Source: DATFQI01 sp035264365
GTDB taxonomy: Bacteria > Actinomycetota > Thermoleophilia > Solirubrobacterales > Solirubrobacteraceae
Length of the DNA: 38,970 bases
Assembly: GCA_035264365.1 (NCBI GenBank)
Contig: DATFQI010000275.1
Span: 1 to 38,970 of the forward strand
Direction of reading: 5' to 3'
Position 1 is the stretch's first letter. Every line of letters begins with the position of its first letter. The translations under genes and the position numbers were made by a program. Shown piece after piece: positions 1 to 6,658 of this stretch. The notes under the pieces are model-generated. The model saw nothing but the letters and a program-made list of their open reading frames with translations. It was not told the origin of the DNA and ran no database searches.

Positions 1-348
1 GCAGACGAGGTCGTAGTCGCCGCCCTGTGCCGCCGGCGGGACGCGGATCTCGCCCGTCTTGCGCCGAACCTGGGCAGGCATCATTCGCAGCACGTCCAGG
101 AACGCATGCTTCATCGGGAATCGCGTGACCCGGTCGACGTACCGGCGGTCGGTGAACTCGATCGCGGCCTGGGTGACATCGCACCCGCCCCCCCGCATCG
201 CCTCCGCCATCGCGTCGGACATCCTCACGGACTGCTGGGTGTAGGTGTAGTGGACGAGCAGTACGCGCGGTGCCGTCGCCATCGTCGGCGCTTGGTGTGC
301 GCCACCGTCGAGGACCGACGGTGGATCAGTGGGGTTCACAGAAGCCAT
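1..348 (-). CDS. Flavodoxin-like protein (N-terminal part, cut by left edge)
   Basis: Reading leftward from an ATG at 348, an open frame of at least 116 codons runs off the window. About 30 residues in it has a beta strand followed by VHYTYTQQS, which resembles the phosphate-binding loop of flavodoxin-type FMN proteins. Further on are IEFTDRRYVDRVTRFP and GEIRVPP, segments I associate with actinobacterial flavodoxin-family proteins. A purine-rich GAGGA lies 6-7 nt before the ATG at 348, so I prefer it to the in-frame ATG about 22 codons later (near 282). The expected role is FMN-dependent electron transfer or NAD(P)H-dependent reduction in the cytoplasm; no substrate can be assigned. It is divergent from the kinase at 535, and a copy of the shared 19-bp motif (423-441) points at it from 74 nt away. 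The C-terminus is outside the window. Confidence 0.72.
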   Translation of the reverse strand, partial: MASVNPTDPPSVLDGGAHQAPTMATAPRVLLVHYTYTQQSVRMSDAMAEAMRGGGCDVTQAAIEFTDRRYVDRVTRFPMKHAFLDVLRMMPAQVRRKTGEIRVPPAAQGGDYDLVC

Positions 349-422
349 GGCGTTTCCTCGTTAGCGGGCAAGTTCGGCCGACGGCCGGAGATTCCGACGC
401 TAACCCGGCACTCCATGGGTGC

Positions 423-441
423 GCATCGCGCGGATCGGATG
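423..441 (-). promoter_or_regulatory. Shared 19-bp motif, copy A
   Basis: On the minus strand this reads CATCCGATCCGCGCGATGC. It points at the flavodoxin-like gene, whose ATG (348) lies 74 nt beyond. It differs at one position from copy E (5591-5609). The function is inferred: a common operator or promoter element. Confidence 0.55.
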
Positions 442-483
442 AGTCGCGCTCTCGGAGCTCCTGTCCGGCCGGTCTGGCGTATT

Positions 484-502
484 CATCCCGTTCGCGCGAT
501 GC
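484..502 (+). promoter_or_regulatory. Shared 19-bp motif, copy B
   Basis: On the plus strand this reads CATCCCGTTCGCGCGATGC, pointing at the kinase gene. The candidate start ATG at 535 is 32 nt downstream. The ATG at 499 lies inside the motif, which argues against using that codon as the start. It is the most divergent copy in its left half. Confidence 0.5.
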
Positions 503-534
503 CGACCCAGGCGCGGACACGATGTGATGCGGCG

Positions 535-1215
535 ATGCCACCGCACGGCCACGCCGAAGTCGGCGGATCCCTCCAACGCGTCGTCGAGGCCGTCGATCAG
601 CAGCGAAAGCTGCTCGAGCGCGACATCCACGACGGCGTCCAACAGCGCCTCGTAGCGGTGCGCATCCGGCTTGCGCTCGCCGGCGAGATGGCCAACGGCG
701 ATCCTGGTCTCCGCCAGGCGCTCGCTGAAATAGGCGAGAACCTCGATGAGGCCATCGACGAGTTGCGCGAGACCGCCCGCGGACTCCATCCACAAGTCCT
801 GACCGACCACGGACTCGTCGCTGCGCTGGCTCATGTCGCCCGCAGCGCCGCGGGACCGGTCGACGTCGCTGGCCCCGGCGTCGGACGCCATCCGGCCGTG
901 CTCGAATCCGCGATCTACTACTGCTGCCGCGAAGCAATCCAGAACGCGTCCAAGCACGGCGGGACCTCGGTCCGTATCTCGATCCGCCTTCACGAGAACG
1001 TGCACGGCGTCGGCTTCGAGGTGTCAGACGACGGGCCCGGCTTCGACGTGGCGAATACGCGCGCCGACGGGGGACTGCAGCACATGCGAGACCGCGTCGG
1101 TCTGCTCGGCGGTCGCCTTACGATCGTCTCGCAAGCCGGGATCGGCACCGTCGTATCGGGCGCCATCTCATCGCCGTGTAATCCGCGCCGCCCTGTTCGC
1201 CTATCGATGTCCTAG
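535..1215 (+). CDS. Short NarL/DegS-type sensor histidine kinase
   Basis: The protein has about 226 residues. Near the N-terminus is the HisKA_3 dimerisation and phosphoacceptor helix with ERDIHDGVQQRL (His32). A HATPase_c domain follows, with an N-box-like REAIQNASKHG, a G1 box DDGPGFD, and GLQHMRDRVGLLGG. By family it autophosphorylates on His and passes the phosphate to a NarL/LuxR-type response regulator; none is adjacent. It has no transmembrane segment, PAS or GAF input domain in the chosen reading, so it is either a soluble transmitter or N-terminally reduced. The frame is open upstream to 106, but that part is low-complexity and covers the divergent promoter region. I chose ATG 535 over ATG 499 because the latter lies in the 19-bp motif; neither has a clear ribosome binding site. 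Confidence 0.8.
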   Translation: MPPHGHAEVGGSLQRVVEAVDQQRKLLERDIHDGVQQRLVAVRIRLALAGEMANGDPGLRQALAEIGENLDEAIDELRETARGLHPQVLTDHGLVAALAHVARSAAGPVDVAGPGVGRHPAVLESAIYYCCREAIQNASKHGGTSVRISIRLHENVHGVGFEVSDDGPGFDVANTRADGGLQHMRDRVGLLGGRLTIVSQAGIGTVVSGAISSPCNPRRPVRLSMS

Positions 1216-1225
1216 GTCGGATGGC

Positions 1226-1939
1226 TCAGGTGAAGGCATTCACGGCTCGTGCGACGATCAGGCCAAAGAGCGCTAGCGCGATCGTCGATTGCACGAGCAT
1301 GGCGTACTTGGCCCGGTACGTGAGCGGAAGAACGTCGGTAGGGCTGAAGGCCGTCGCGTTCGTGAAGCCCAGATGCAGATAGTCGAGGAAGACGGGCCGC
1401 CAACCGGGAGGCGCGAGTTCCGGGCTCATGTGCTGCGTGAACGCGAAGTCGATCGGGAGCGGCTGCAAGGCCCGGATGATCGGCCCGCCGCTGTCCATCA
1501 GCCAGTACATCAGCGCGAACGCGAGGTTGTTGCCGAGCCACACCAGCGTGCCGGCGGCCAGCAGCGGCCCCGGCTCTTCGGTCACCTTCGCTCCGGTGAT
1601 CAGGTGGTAGATAAGGACCGCAGTGGCCCAGAGCGCCACGACGACGAGGAGGCCCACCAGGGCAATCGAGGTGGGACGCAGCCATCTCGTGCGCTTGGTG
1701 CGAGTGCCCGGGTCGGCCGTGAGCAAGACCACGAGCAGGAGCAGCTCGATCGCCGGAGCAGCCCAAGGGCCGCCCACGAGCCGTTCCTGCGGCAGCCACA
1801 AGCGCAGGCCGATGGTGAGTCCCATGAACACCACCAGCGACACCACCGGCGGCCACCGGGGCTCGAGGATCAGCGGCTCCTCGACGACGTCGGCCGGCGC
1901 TGCGCCACGTCCGTCGTTTCCATGGTCAGCGATCCTCAC
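1226..1939 (-). CDS. Multi-pass membrane protein, channel-like C-terminus
   Basis: This conserved-looking integral membrane protein has about 237 residues and roughly five hydrophobic segments, including VVSLVVFMGLTIGL, IELLLLVVLLT, IALVGLLVVVALWATAVLI and IALALFGLIVARAV. The last stretch (FTNATAFSPTDVLPLT followed by a long helix) recalls the pore-loop plus inner-helix layout of two-TM ion channels, but no canonical selectivity filter is visible, so transport is only a guess. The start is uncertain: the frame stays open to 2194 and there is no ATG with a ribosome binding site. I propose GTG 1939. Just upstream, in the same frame, is a fragment resembling the end of a formylglycine-generating enzyme. 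It is convergent with the kinase, their stops being 10 nt apart. Confidence 0.62.
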   Translation of the reverse strand: MRIADHGNDGRGAAPADVVEEPLILEPRWPPVVSLVVFMGLTIGLRLWLPQERLVGGPWAAPAIELLLLVVLLTADPGTRTKRTRWLRPTSIALVGLLVVVALWATAVLIYHLITGAKVTEEPGPLLAAGTLVWLGNNLAFALMYWLMDSGGPIIRALQPLPIDFAFTQHMSPELAPPGWRPVFLDYLHLGFTNATAFSPTDVLPLTYRAKYAMLVQSTIALALFGLIVARAVNAFT

Positions 1940-2017
1940 GACGCAGTGGAACCCGAAATTGAGGGTCGAGGTGTCGACCGCCTCGCCCAGGGAGTCCCAC
2001 TTGGAGCCGGTGAGGTA
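1940..2017 (-). pseudogene. Fragment of an FGE/sulfatase-modifying-factor C-terminus
   Basis: In frame with and directly upstream of the membrane protein, the minus strand encodes GEAVDTSTLNFGFHCVV. This matches the C-terminus of the formylglycine-generating-enzyme-like protein at 6659-7576 (GESVDTSTTHIGFRCVL). The remainder of such a gene is absent: the coding match stops at the perfect palindrome at 2018-2050. I read it as a relic of a deleted FGE-family gene, now possibly fused to or read through into the membrane protein. A natural fusion protein is the alternative. Confidence 0.45.
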
Positions 2018-2050
2018 GGTGCCGGCCCGCGGAGTCCGCGGGCCGGCACC
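2018..2050. repeat. Perfect 33-bp palindrome (strong hairpin)
   Basis: Two 16-nt arms (2018-2033 and 2035-2050) are exact reverse complements around one central base. The stem is almost entirely G/C. It lies about 110 nt downstream of the DUF6325-like gene's stop, so it could end that transcript, although no T-tract follows on either strand. Confidence 0.6.
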
Positions 2051-2159
2051 TTCCAGACTCCAGGCGAGGTTCAGCGCCGCCGCGCCACTCGTCGTGACGT
2101 GCGCCGGGCGACTCTGCGAGATCCCATCATCTGTCCTTCTCCTGTCGTTGTCTTGTGGC

Positions 2160-2711
2160 CTACGCCTTTTGGGCGGCGGCGGTTTCGAGGGCATGCAGGT
2201 CGCGCGCCTCCTCGCCCGAGACCAGTCCGATCTCGACGAGGTCGAGCGGGCTGATGAACCCGTCGCTGAGCCGGAAGCCGCCGGCGCGTGCGACCGCGTC
2301 GCGAAGCGGCACGGCCCAGTGGTGCTCGATCAGTATCAGCGCCGCCGCGGAGTCGTTCGGGATGTCCTCGAGCACGTCCCATGCCTCCTCGTCGGAGAAG
2401 ACGTGGACGCCGTTGCCCTCTGAGACGGCCTGCGCGCCGGCGGCAGCGCCCGCCTCCATGCCCTCCTCGCCCTCGATGCCGAGGCCGATCAGCGCGCCGA
2501 CCTTCGAGCCGAGCTCGACCGCCTCGTCCTTGGAGAGGTTGCTCAGATGCGCGACCTCGATCTCTCCGTCCGCGTCTTTGTGCACCGCGAGCGCATCGAT
2601 CACGCGCACCGTGTCGCTCTGCTTCAGGCGCTCCAACTCGGCGATGATCTCGCCGTGGAACTCCGGGTGCTCGAAGCCGAGCACGATCAGCTGAACAGGC
2701 CCGATGGCCAT
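2160..2711 (-). CDS. DUF6325-like protein
   Basis: This protein of 183 residues begins GPVQLIVLGFEHPEFHGEIIAEL. It continues with VRVIDALAVHKDADGEI and a glycine-rich segment GALIGLGIEGEEGMEAGAAAGAQ, and ends with ALILIEHHWAVPLRDAVARAGG. I recognise this layout from the actinobacterial DUF6325/DUF1269-type family, whose biochemical role is unknown. Many members sit with stress-related genes. The start ATG 2711 is firm: GAGGAGG lies 6-8 nt upstream. The longer reading to 2837 has no support. The gene is divergent from the LAL regulator at 2892, and copy C of the shared motif points at it from 53 nt away. A second protein of the same broad type lies at 5684-6184. Confidence 0.82.
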   Translation of the reverse strand: MAIGPVQLIVLGFEHPEFHGEIIAELERLKQSDTVRVIDALAVHKDADGEIEVAHLSNLSKDEAVELGSKVGALIGLGIEGEEGMEAGAAAGAQAVSEGNGVHVFSDEEAWDVLEDIPNDSAAALILIEHHWAVPLRDAVARAGGFRLSDGFISPLDLVEIGLVSGEEARDLHALETAAAQKA

Positions 2712-2764
2712 GGTCCTACCTCCTCGATCGTGAGCTACGACCCTGACGGAACACGAACTTCCGC

Positions 2765-2783
2765 ACATCGCACGAATCGGATG
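2765..2783 (-). promoter_or_regulatory. Shared 19-bp motif, copy C
   Basis: On the minus strand this reads CATCCGATTCGTGCGATGT, 53 nt before the DUF6325-like start and inside the divergent region shared with the LAL regulator at 2892. The same site could therefore serve both genes. Confidence 0.55.
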
Positions 2784-2891
2784 AGGACTGCCCGGCCGGC
2801 CCAGACCATAGTGGACACCGAGCATGGCGTTCTGCATCGGCTTTGCGGTTCATCGCTTTGCAGATGAACTCGGCTCGGAGCGATCCGATCC

Positions 2892-5117
2892 ATGATCTCG
2901 CTGCCGTTCGACCTCTTGGAATCGAAGCTGCGACCGCCTCGTGCCAGCGGCCGGGGAATCACGCGCAGGGCCGTGGTCGAGCAACTTAGCCGCGCCGCCG
3001 ACACGCCGATCGTGATGCTCTGCGCGGGTCCGGGCTACGGGAAGACCACCGCGCTCGCACAGTGGGCCGTGTCCATGACCGATCGCCCGTTCGCCTGGAT
3101 CTCGATTGACCGCCACGACAACGACCCCATCGTGCTGCTCACGTATGTGGCCGTCGCGCTCGATCGGATCGCGCCGATCGACCGCGGCGTCTTCGAAGCG
3201 CTCGCGTCGCCCGGTGCATCGATCGAGGCGTCGGTCGTACCGCGCTTGGGAGCCGCGCTGGCGGCCGTCGACCGCCCGGTCGCGCTGGGTCTCGACGACG
3301 TTCACGTCATCGCCAATCCGCAGTGCATCGACGCCATCGTCGCTCTCGCGGGTCACGTCGCGGAAGGGTCCCAGCTCGTCCTGTCCGCGCGGGACGGGTC
3401 GGCCTTGCCGCTGGGGTACCTGCGCACGCGCGGGCTAGGGCTCGAGCTCGGGCCCAACGACCTGCGGATGGACGAGCGCGAGGCGAGGCAGATGCTCAGC
3501 GCAACGGGCCTGGACGTCTCCGACGCGGACCTCGCCGATCTGGTCAGGCGAACGGAGGGCTGGCCGGCCGGGCTCTATCTCGCCGCGGTTTCCGCCGGGA
3601 CGAACGGAGCCGGTCCCCGACAGGTCGGCGCAGTCTCGGGCAATAACCCGTTCGTCGCCGACTTCCTGCAATCGGAGTTCTTCGCGCACCTCCCGGCGCA
3701 CGAGCTGCTGTTCCTGACCAGGACGAGCCTGCTCGAGCAGATGTCCGGGCCGCTGTGCGACACGGCGCTGGCGTCAACCGGTTCAGCGGAGATCCTCGAG
3801 TCGCTGGCGCGCACCAACCGCTTCGTGGTCGGCCTCGATGGCGACGGCGAGTGGTACCGCTGTCATCCGCTGGTCAGGGAACGGCTGGCCGCCGAGCTCA
3901 CTCGGTCCGACCCCGAGCTCCTCTCGCCGCTGCTCAGCCGCGCCTCCGAGTGGTGCGCAGCGAACGGGCACGAGATCGCCGCCGTCCGGTACGGCCAGAC
4001 CGAGGGCAACCCAGCTCGCGTCGCCGCGCTCATGGAACGCTGGACGATGCCAGTGTTCCAGAGCGGCCGAACCGCCACCGTCGATCAATGGTTCGAGTGG
4101 CTGGACGCCAACGGCGGCGTGAGCCCATTCTCGTCGGTCGCGGTGATCGGCGCCATGTTCCACTCCGTGATGGGTCGCCCGACGGCATCAGACCGCTACG
4201 CCGACCTGGCCGGGCAGGGCACCTATGACGGCCGGCTGCCGGACGGCAGCGCGTCCATCGAGTCGTGGCAGGCTCTGCTGCGGGCGTTCCAGGGCCTGCA
4301 CGGGCTCGAGGCCATGCAAGCGGATGCGGCGTGCGCCGTCCGCACGTTGGCCCCCGACAGCGTGTGGCATCCCGTTGCGATGGTGCTCCTGGGCATGGCG
4401 GCGCTTCTGAGCGGTGCCGCCAACGAGGCCGACGACATATTCGCCGACGTGGCCGACGAGGCACGGGACCTGGGCGCCCCCGACATGGTCGCCGTCGCGC
4501 TCGCCGAACGGGCCCTCATCGCCATCGGACGAGACGAGTGGGTCCGCGCCGATGACCTGGCCGAGCGCGCGGTCGCGACCGCAGCGCACTCACACCGCGA
4601 GAACGCGGCGCTGAACGCGGTGGCCTACGCCGTCGCGGGCCGGACCGCGCTGCACGCAGGACGGACGGCGAGCGCACGCGAGCACCTGTCTACGGCGCAG
4701 CGTCGGCTTCCGCAGCTCACCTACGCGCTCCCGGTCCCCTCGGTCCAGACCAGGCTGGAACTTGCGCGTGCGTATCTCACCCTCGCCGACCGAGCCGGCG
4801 CACGGACCATGCTCAGAGAGGTCGACACGATCCTGCGGCGGCGCCCGGCCCTCGGAAGCCTGCCGACCCAGGCGGCGGAGCTGCGGGCGACCGTCAGTAC
4901 CGCCGGCCACGAGGCACCGGGAGCGTCAGCGCTCACCGCCGCCGAGTTGCACGTCCTCCCGCTGCTCACCACGCACCTGACGTTCAAGGAGGTCGGCGCG
5001 CGGCTCTACCTCTCGCAGCACACCGTGAAGTCGCACGCGATGTCGATCTACCGGAAGCTCGACGTCACATCTCGCGGCGCCGCCGTCGAACAGGCGCGGC
5101 AGGTCGGTCTGCTCTGA
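2892..5117 (+). CDS. LAL-family (MalT-like) LuxR transcriptional regulator
   Basis: The protein has 741 residues. Near the N-terminus is an STAND/NTPase core, with Walker A GPGYGKTT at residues 46-53 and a Walker-B-like ALGLDDVH at 131-138. A long helical, TPR-like middle follows. The C-terminal LuxR/GerE helix-turn-helix (about 675-741) contains LTAAELHVLPLL and LSQHTVKSHAMSIYRKLDV. By family these are large ATP-dependent activators whose DNA binding is controlled by a ligand or partner sensed through the middle domain. ATG 2892 has a GGAG about 12 nt upstream. It is divergent from the DUF6325-like gene and lies amid the five copies of the 19-bp motif, which makes it one candidate reader of that motif (inference only). 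Confidence 0.9.
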   Translation: MISLPFDLLESKLRPPRASGRGITRRAVVEQLSRAADTPIVMLCAGPGYGKTTALAQWAVSMTDRPFAWISIDRHDNDPIVLLTYVAVALDRIAPIDRGVFEALASPGASIEASVVPRLGAALAAVDRPVALGLDDVHVIANPQCIDAIVALAGHVAEGSQLVLSARDGSALPLGYLRTRGLGLELGPNDLRMDEREARQMLSATGLDVSDADLADLVRRTEGWPAGLYLAAVSAGTNGAGPRQVGAVSGNNPFVADFLQSEFFAHLPAHELLFLTRTSLLEQMSGPLCDTALASTGSAEILESLARTNRFVVGLDGDGEWYRCHPLVRERLAAELTRSDPELLSPLLSRASEWCAANGHEIAAVRYGQTEGNPARVAALMERWTMPVFQSGRTATVDQWFEWLDANGGVSPFSSVAVIGAMFHSVMGRPTASDRYADLAGQGTYDGRLPDGSASIESWQALLRAFQGLHGLEAMQADAACAVRTLAPDSVWHPVAMVLLGMAALLSGAANEADDIFADVADEARDLGAPDMVAVALAERALIAIGRDEWVRADDLAERAVATAAHSHRENAALNAVAYAVAGRTALHAGRTASAREHLSTAQRRLPQLTYALPVPSVQTRLELARAYLTLADRAGARTMLREVDTILRRRPALGSLPTQAAELRATVSTAGHEAPGASALTAAELHVLPLLTTHLTFKEVGARLYLSQHTVKSHAMSIYRKLDVTSRGAAVEQARQVGLL

Positions 5118-5127
5118 CGCCTTCATT

Positions 5128-5146
5128 CATGCGGTCCGCGCGATGC
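5128..5146 (+). promoter_or_regulatory. Shared 19-bp motif, copy D
   Basis: CATGCGGTCCGCGCGATGC starts 11 nt after the LAL stop codon and 73 nt before the ATG of the carboxymuconolactone-decarboxylase-like gene. It differs from copy E at one base. Confidence 0.58.
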
Positions 5147-5219
5147 CGGTCGACTGTGAACGCGCTGTGATGGGGTCACGCTCTCGGGCGCGCACGACTA
5201 ATGGATCGGATGGAGGGAC

Positions 5220-5588
5220 ATGGTGGAGTTCCAAGAGCGGCTTCGAAGCATGGCCCTCAGCGACGATCGCTTCGTGGCGTCTGTGCTCGGCATGGGACGG
5301 GACACGATCGAGGCCTCGGGATTGGACCCGAAAACGCACGCGATGGTCAGGCTCGCAGCGCTCATGGCCGTCGACGCCGGGCAGATCTCCTACAACGCGA
5401 GCGCAGAGCTTGCGCTCGCGTCGGGGGCGAGTCCGGACGAGATCGTGGGGATCCTGATCGCGGTCGCTCCCGCGATCGGCCTCGGCCGCGTCGTGTCCGC
5501 CGCGCCCGAGCTCGGCCTCGCTCTCGGCTACGACGTCGAAGCAGCCCTCGAGGCCCAGCCCGAGACCGACGGGAGAAGGGATCGGTGA
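5220..5588 (+). CDS. Carboxymuconolactone decarboxylase-like protein, cysteine-free
   Basis: The protein has 122 residues and is mostly helical. LDPKTHAMVRLAALMAVDAG and LALASGASPDEIVGILIAVAPAIGLGRVVSA match the repeat core of the CMD/AhpD superfamily. Characterised AhpD-type members use a CxxC pair for peroxide reduction. This protein contains no cysteine at all, so a peroxidase role is unlikely; a structural, decarboxylase-like or unknown role remains. GGAGGG lies only 2 nt before ATG 5220, so the neighbouring GTG at 5223 could be the true start. Copy D of the shared motif precedes it, and copy E starts 3 nt after its stop. Confidence 0.8.
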   Translation: MVEFQERLRSMALSDDRFVASVLGMGRDTIEASGLDPKTHAMVRLAALMAVDAGQISYNASAELALASGASPDEIVGILIAVAPAIGLGRVVSAAPELGLALGYDVEAALEAQPETDGRRDR

Positions 5589-5590
5589 AT

Positions 5591-5609
5591 CATGCGATCC
5601 GCGCGATGC
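5591..5609 (+). promoter_or_regulatory. Shared 19-bp motif, copy E
   Basis: CATGCGATCCGCGCGATGC starts 3 nt after the preceding stop codon and 74 nt before the ATG of the DUF1269-like gene. The 74-nt gap matches copy A exactly and copy D within 1 nt. Confidence 0.58.
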
Positions 5610-5683
5610 AGCGGCCGAAGAGGCGCGAGAAGCTCGACGCGACCTTTGCGCCCCACCGGCGCCAGACACGAGAAGGAGTCGTC

Positions 5684-6184
5684 ATGACAGACAAGCGCAT
5701 CGTGCTCTCGATCTTCGAGAGCGAGACCGCGGCCGATGAGGCGGTGGTCGCACTCAAGAACAGCGGTGTCGCCAGACACGACGCGATCGGCATCCTCGTG
5801 CTCGACGGCAATGGCGAGGTCAAGGCCCACAAGGTCGGCTCGCACAGCTTCTTCAAGGGCGCCGGCATCGGATTCATCCTCGGGCTTCTCGGTCCGGTGG
5901 GAATCGGCCTCGGGATGGGAATCGGGATGGGCGCGACCACCGGCGGGGCCCTCGGGCTGCTGCACCACAAGGGCCTGGGCCTCAGCGAGAGCGACCGCGA
6001 GCGCATCAGCGCCGAGCTCTCGAACGGCAAGGCCGCCGTCGGCGTCCTCGCCAAGTGGGACGAGGCTGGTCCGATCGAGTCGATCCTGACCGATCTCGGC
6101 GGCGTCTCGGAGGTTCACGCCGCCAGCGACGAGGCCCTCGAAGAGGCCGCCGCCTCCGTCGAGGCACCTCCGGCAACCGCCTGA
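5684..6184 (+). CDS. DUF1269-like glycine-zipper protein
   Basis: This protein of 166 residues opens with RIVLSIFESETAADEAVVALKNSG, typical of the ferredoxin-like start of DUF1269-type proteins. It then has a strongly glycine-rich hydrophobic stretch (about 60-95: GAGIGFILGLLGPVGIGLGMGIGMG) that could insert in a membrane as a glycine zipper. An acidic, alanine-rich tail follows. The family's function is unknown. AAGGAG precedes ATG 5684 by 6 nt. It shares general architecture with the DUF6325-like protein at 2160-2711 and the same upstream motif, so the two may be co-regulated. Two strong hairpins follow its stop. Confidence 0.82.
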   Translation: MTDKRIVLSIFESETAADEAVVALKNSGVARHDAIGILVLDGNGEVKAHKVGSHSFFKGAGIGFILGLLGPVGIGLGMGIGMGATTGGALGLLHHKGLGLSESDRERISAELSNGKAAVGVLAKWDEAGPIESILTDLGGVSEVHAASDEALEEAAASVEAPPATA

Positions 6185-6204
6185 CCGAGTTCGCAGGGCA
6201 CCAC

Positions 6205-6231
6205 CCGGGCTCGCTCTCGTTGCGAGCCCGG
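6205..6231 (+). terminator. Hairpin downstream of the DUF1269-like gene
   Basis: A perfect 10-bp stem (6205-6214 with 6222-6231) and a 7-nt loop begin 20 nt after the stop codon. There is no T-tract. The position suggests a terminator of the type common in high-GC bacteria. Confidence 0.5.
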
Positions 6232-6245
6232 CATGGCACGCACTG

Positions 6246-6281
6246 GAGAGATCACAGCCTGTCGACGGGCTGTGATCTCTC
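6246..6281. terminator. Second hairpin in tandem
   Basis: A perfect 14-bp stem (6246-6259 with 6268-6281) and an 8-nt loop lie 14 nt after the first hairpin. It may back up termination or protect the 3' end. No T-tract follows on the plus strand. Confidence 0.45.
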
Positions 6282-6564
6282 GAGGCCGTCGCCGCATAGC
6301 GAGTGCCTCGACGAGCCGCACGCTCGACCGCTTGATGCGGCTCTGCTCACGACCTGGGCCGATCACGCACTCTTGCGTGATCCGGTGGGCTCCGGGATAC
6401 GACCCCACGGAACCCGGCGCCCTCTGACGATATTTGGCTCTACAGCGCGGTCGCGGAGATCCCGTTATCCGCCGTGAAGGCCGCTGGAGTACGAAAATTG
6501 TCCCGTCGTTGTCCTCACGCCGATCTACCACTAGACGGAAGATCGATCTTTGCAGGGACGAAGA
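6282..6564. other. Non-coding stretch beside the att-like repeat
   Basis: I see no convincing gene here. There is a perfect 9-bp hairpin (arms 6361-6369 and 6374-6382, loop CTCT). Around 6520-6540 the minus strand contains GTCTAGTGGTAGA, which resembles the D-arm of tRNA-Glu/Asp genes, but no matching anticodon or acceptor stem follows, so I do not call a tRNA. Together with the adjacent tRNA-His fragment it may mark an integration hot spot. Confidence 0.4.
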
Positions 6565-6607
6565 GTGAGCGACGGGACTCGAACCCGCGGCCGCGGGACC
6601 ACAACCC
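6565..6607 (-). repeat. Duplicated 3' half of tRNA-His (att-like repeat)
   Basis: 43 nt match 8346-8389 of the intact tRNA-His except for one missing base. The matched part covers the anticodon loop, variable region, T arm and 3' acceptor strand. The 5' half is absent, so it is not a functional tRNA. A same-orientation copy of a tRNA 3' half is the usual scar of integrase-mediated insertion at a tRNA gene, which makes this the distal att site of the element ending at the intact gene. Confidence 0.8.
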
Positions 6608-6658
6608 TGACACTGGGAGCCCGGCTGGGCTGTCAGCACTGGCCGGGCGCTCCTGCTT

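Noticed and set aside
106..534. Longer N-terminus for the first histidine kinase
   Set aside because: The extension covers the divergent promoter region, has no recognisable domain, and overlaps the flavodoxin-like gene on the other strand.
6224..6242. A sixth copy of the 19-bp motif on the minus strand near the hairpins
   Set aside because: It matches about 14 of 19 positions and points into the 3' end of the DUF1269-like gene with no start codon beyond it, so it is not counted.
6510..6545. tRNA-Glu/Asp-like D-arm sequence on the minus strand
   Set aside because: Only the GTCTAGTGGTAGA segment fits; no anticodon stem, T arm or acceptor pairing follows.
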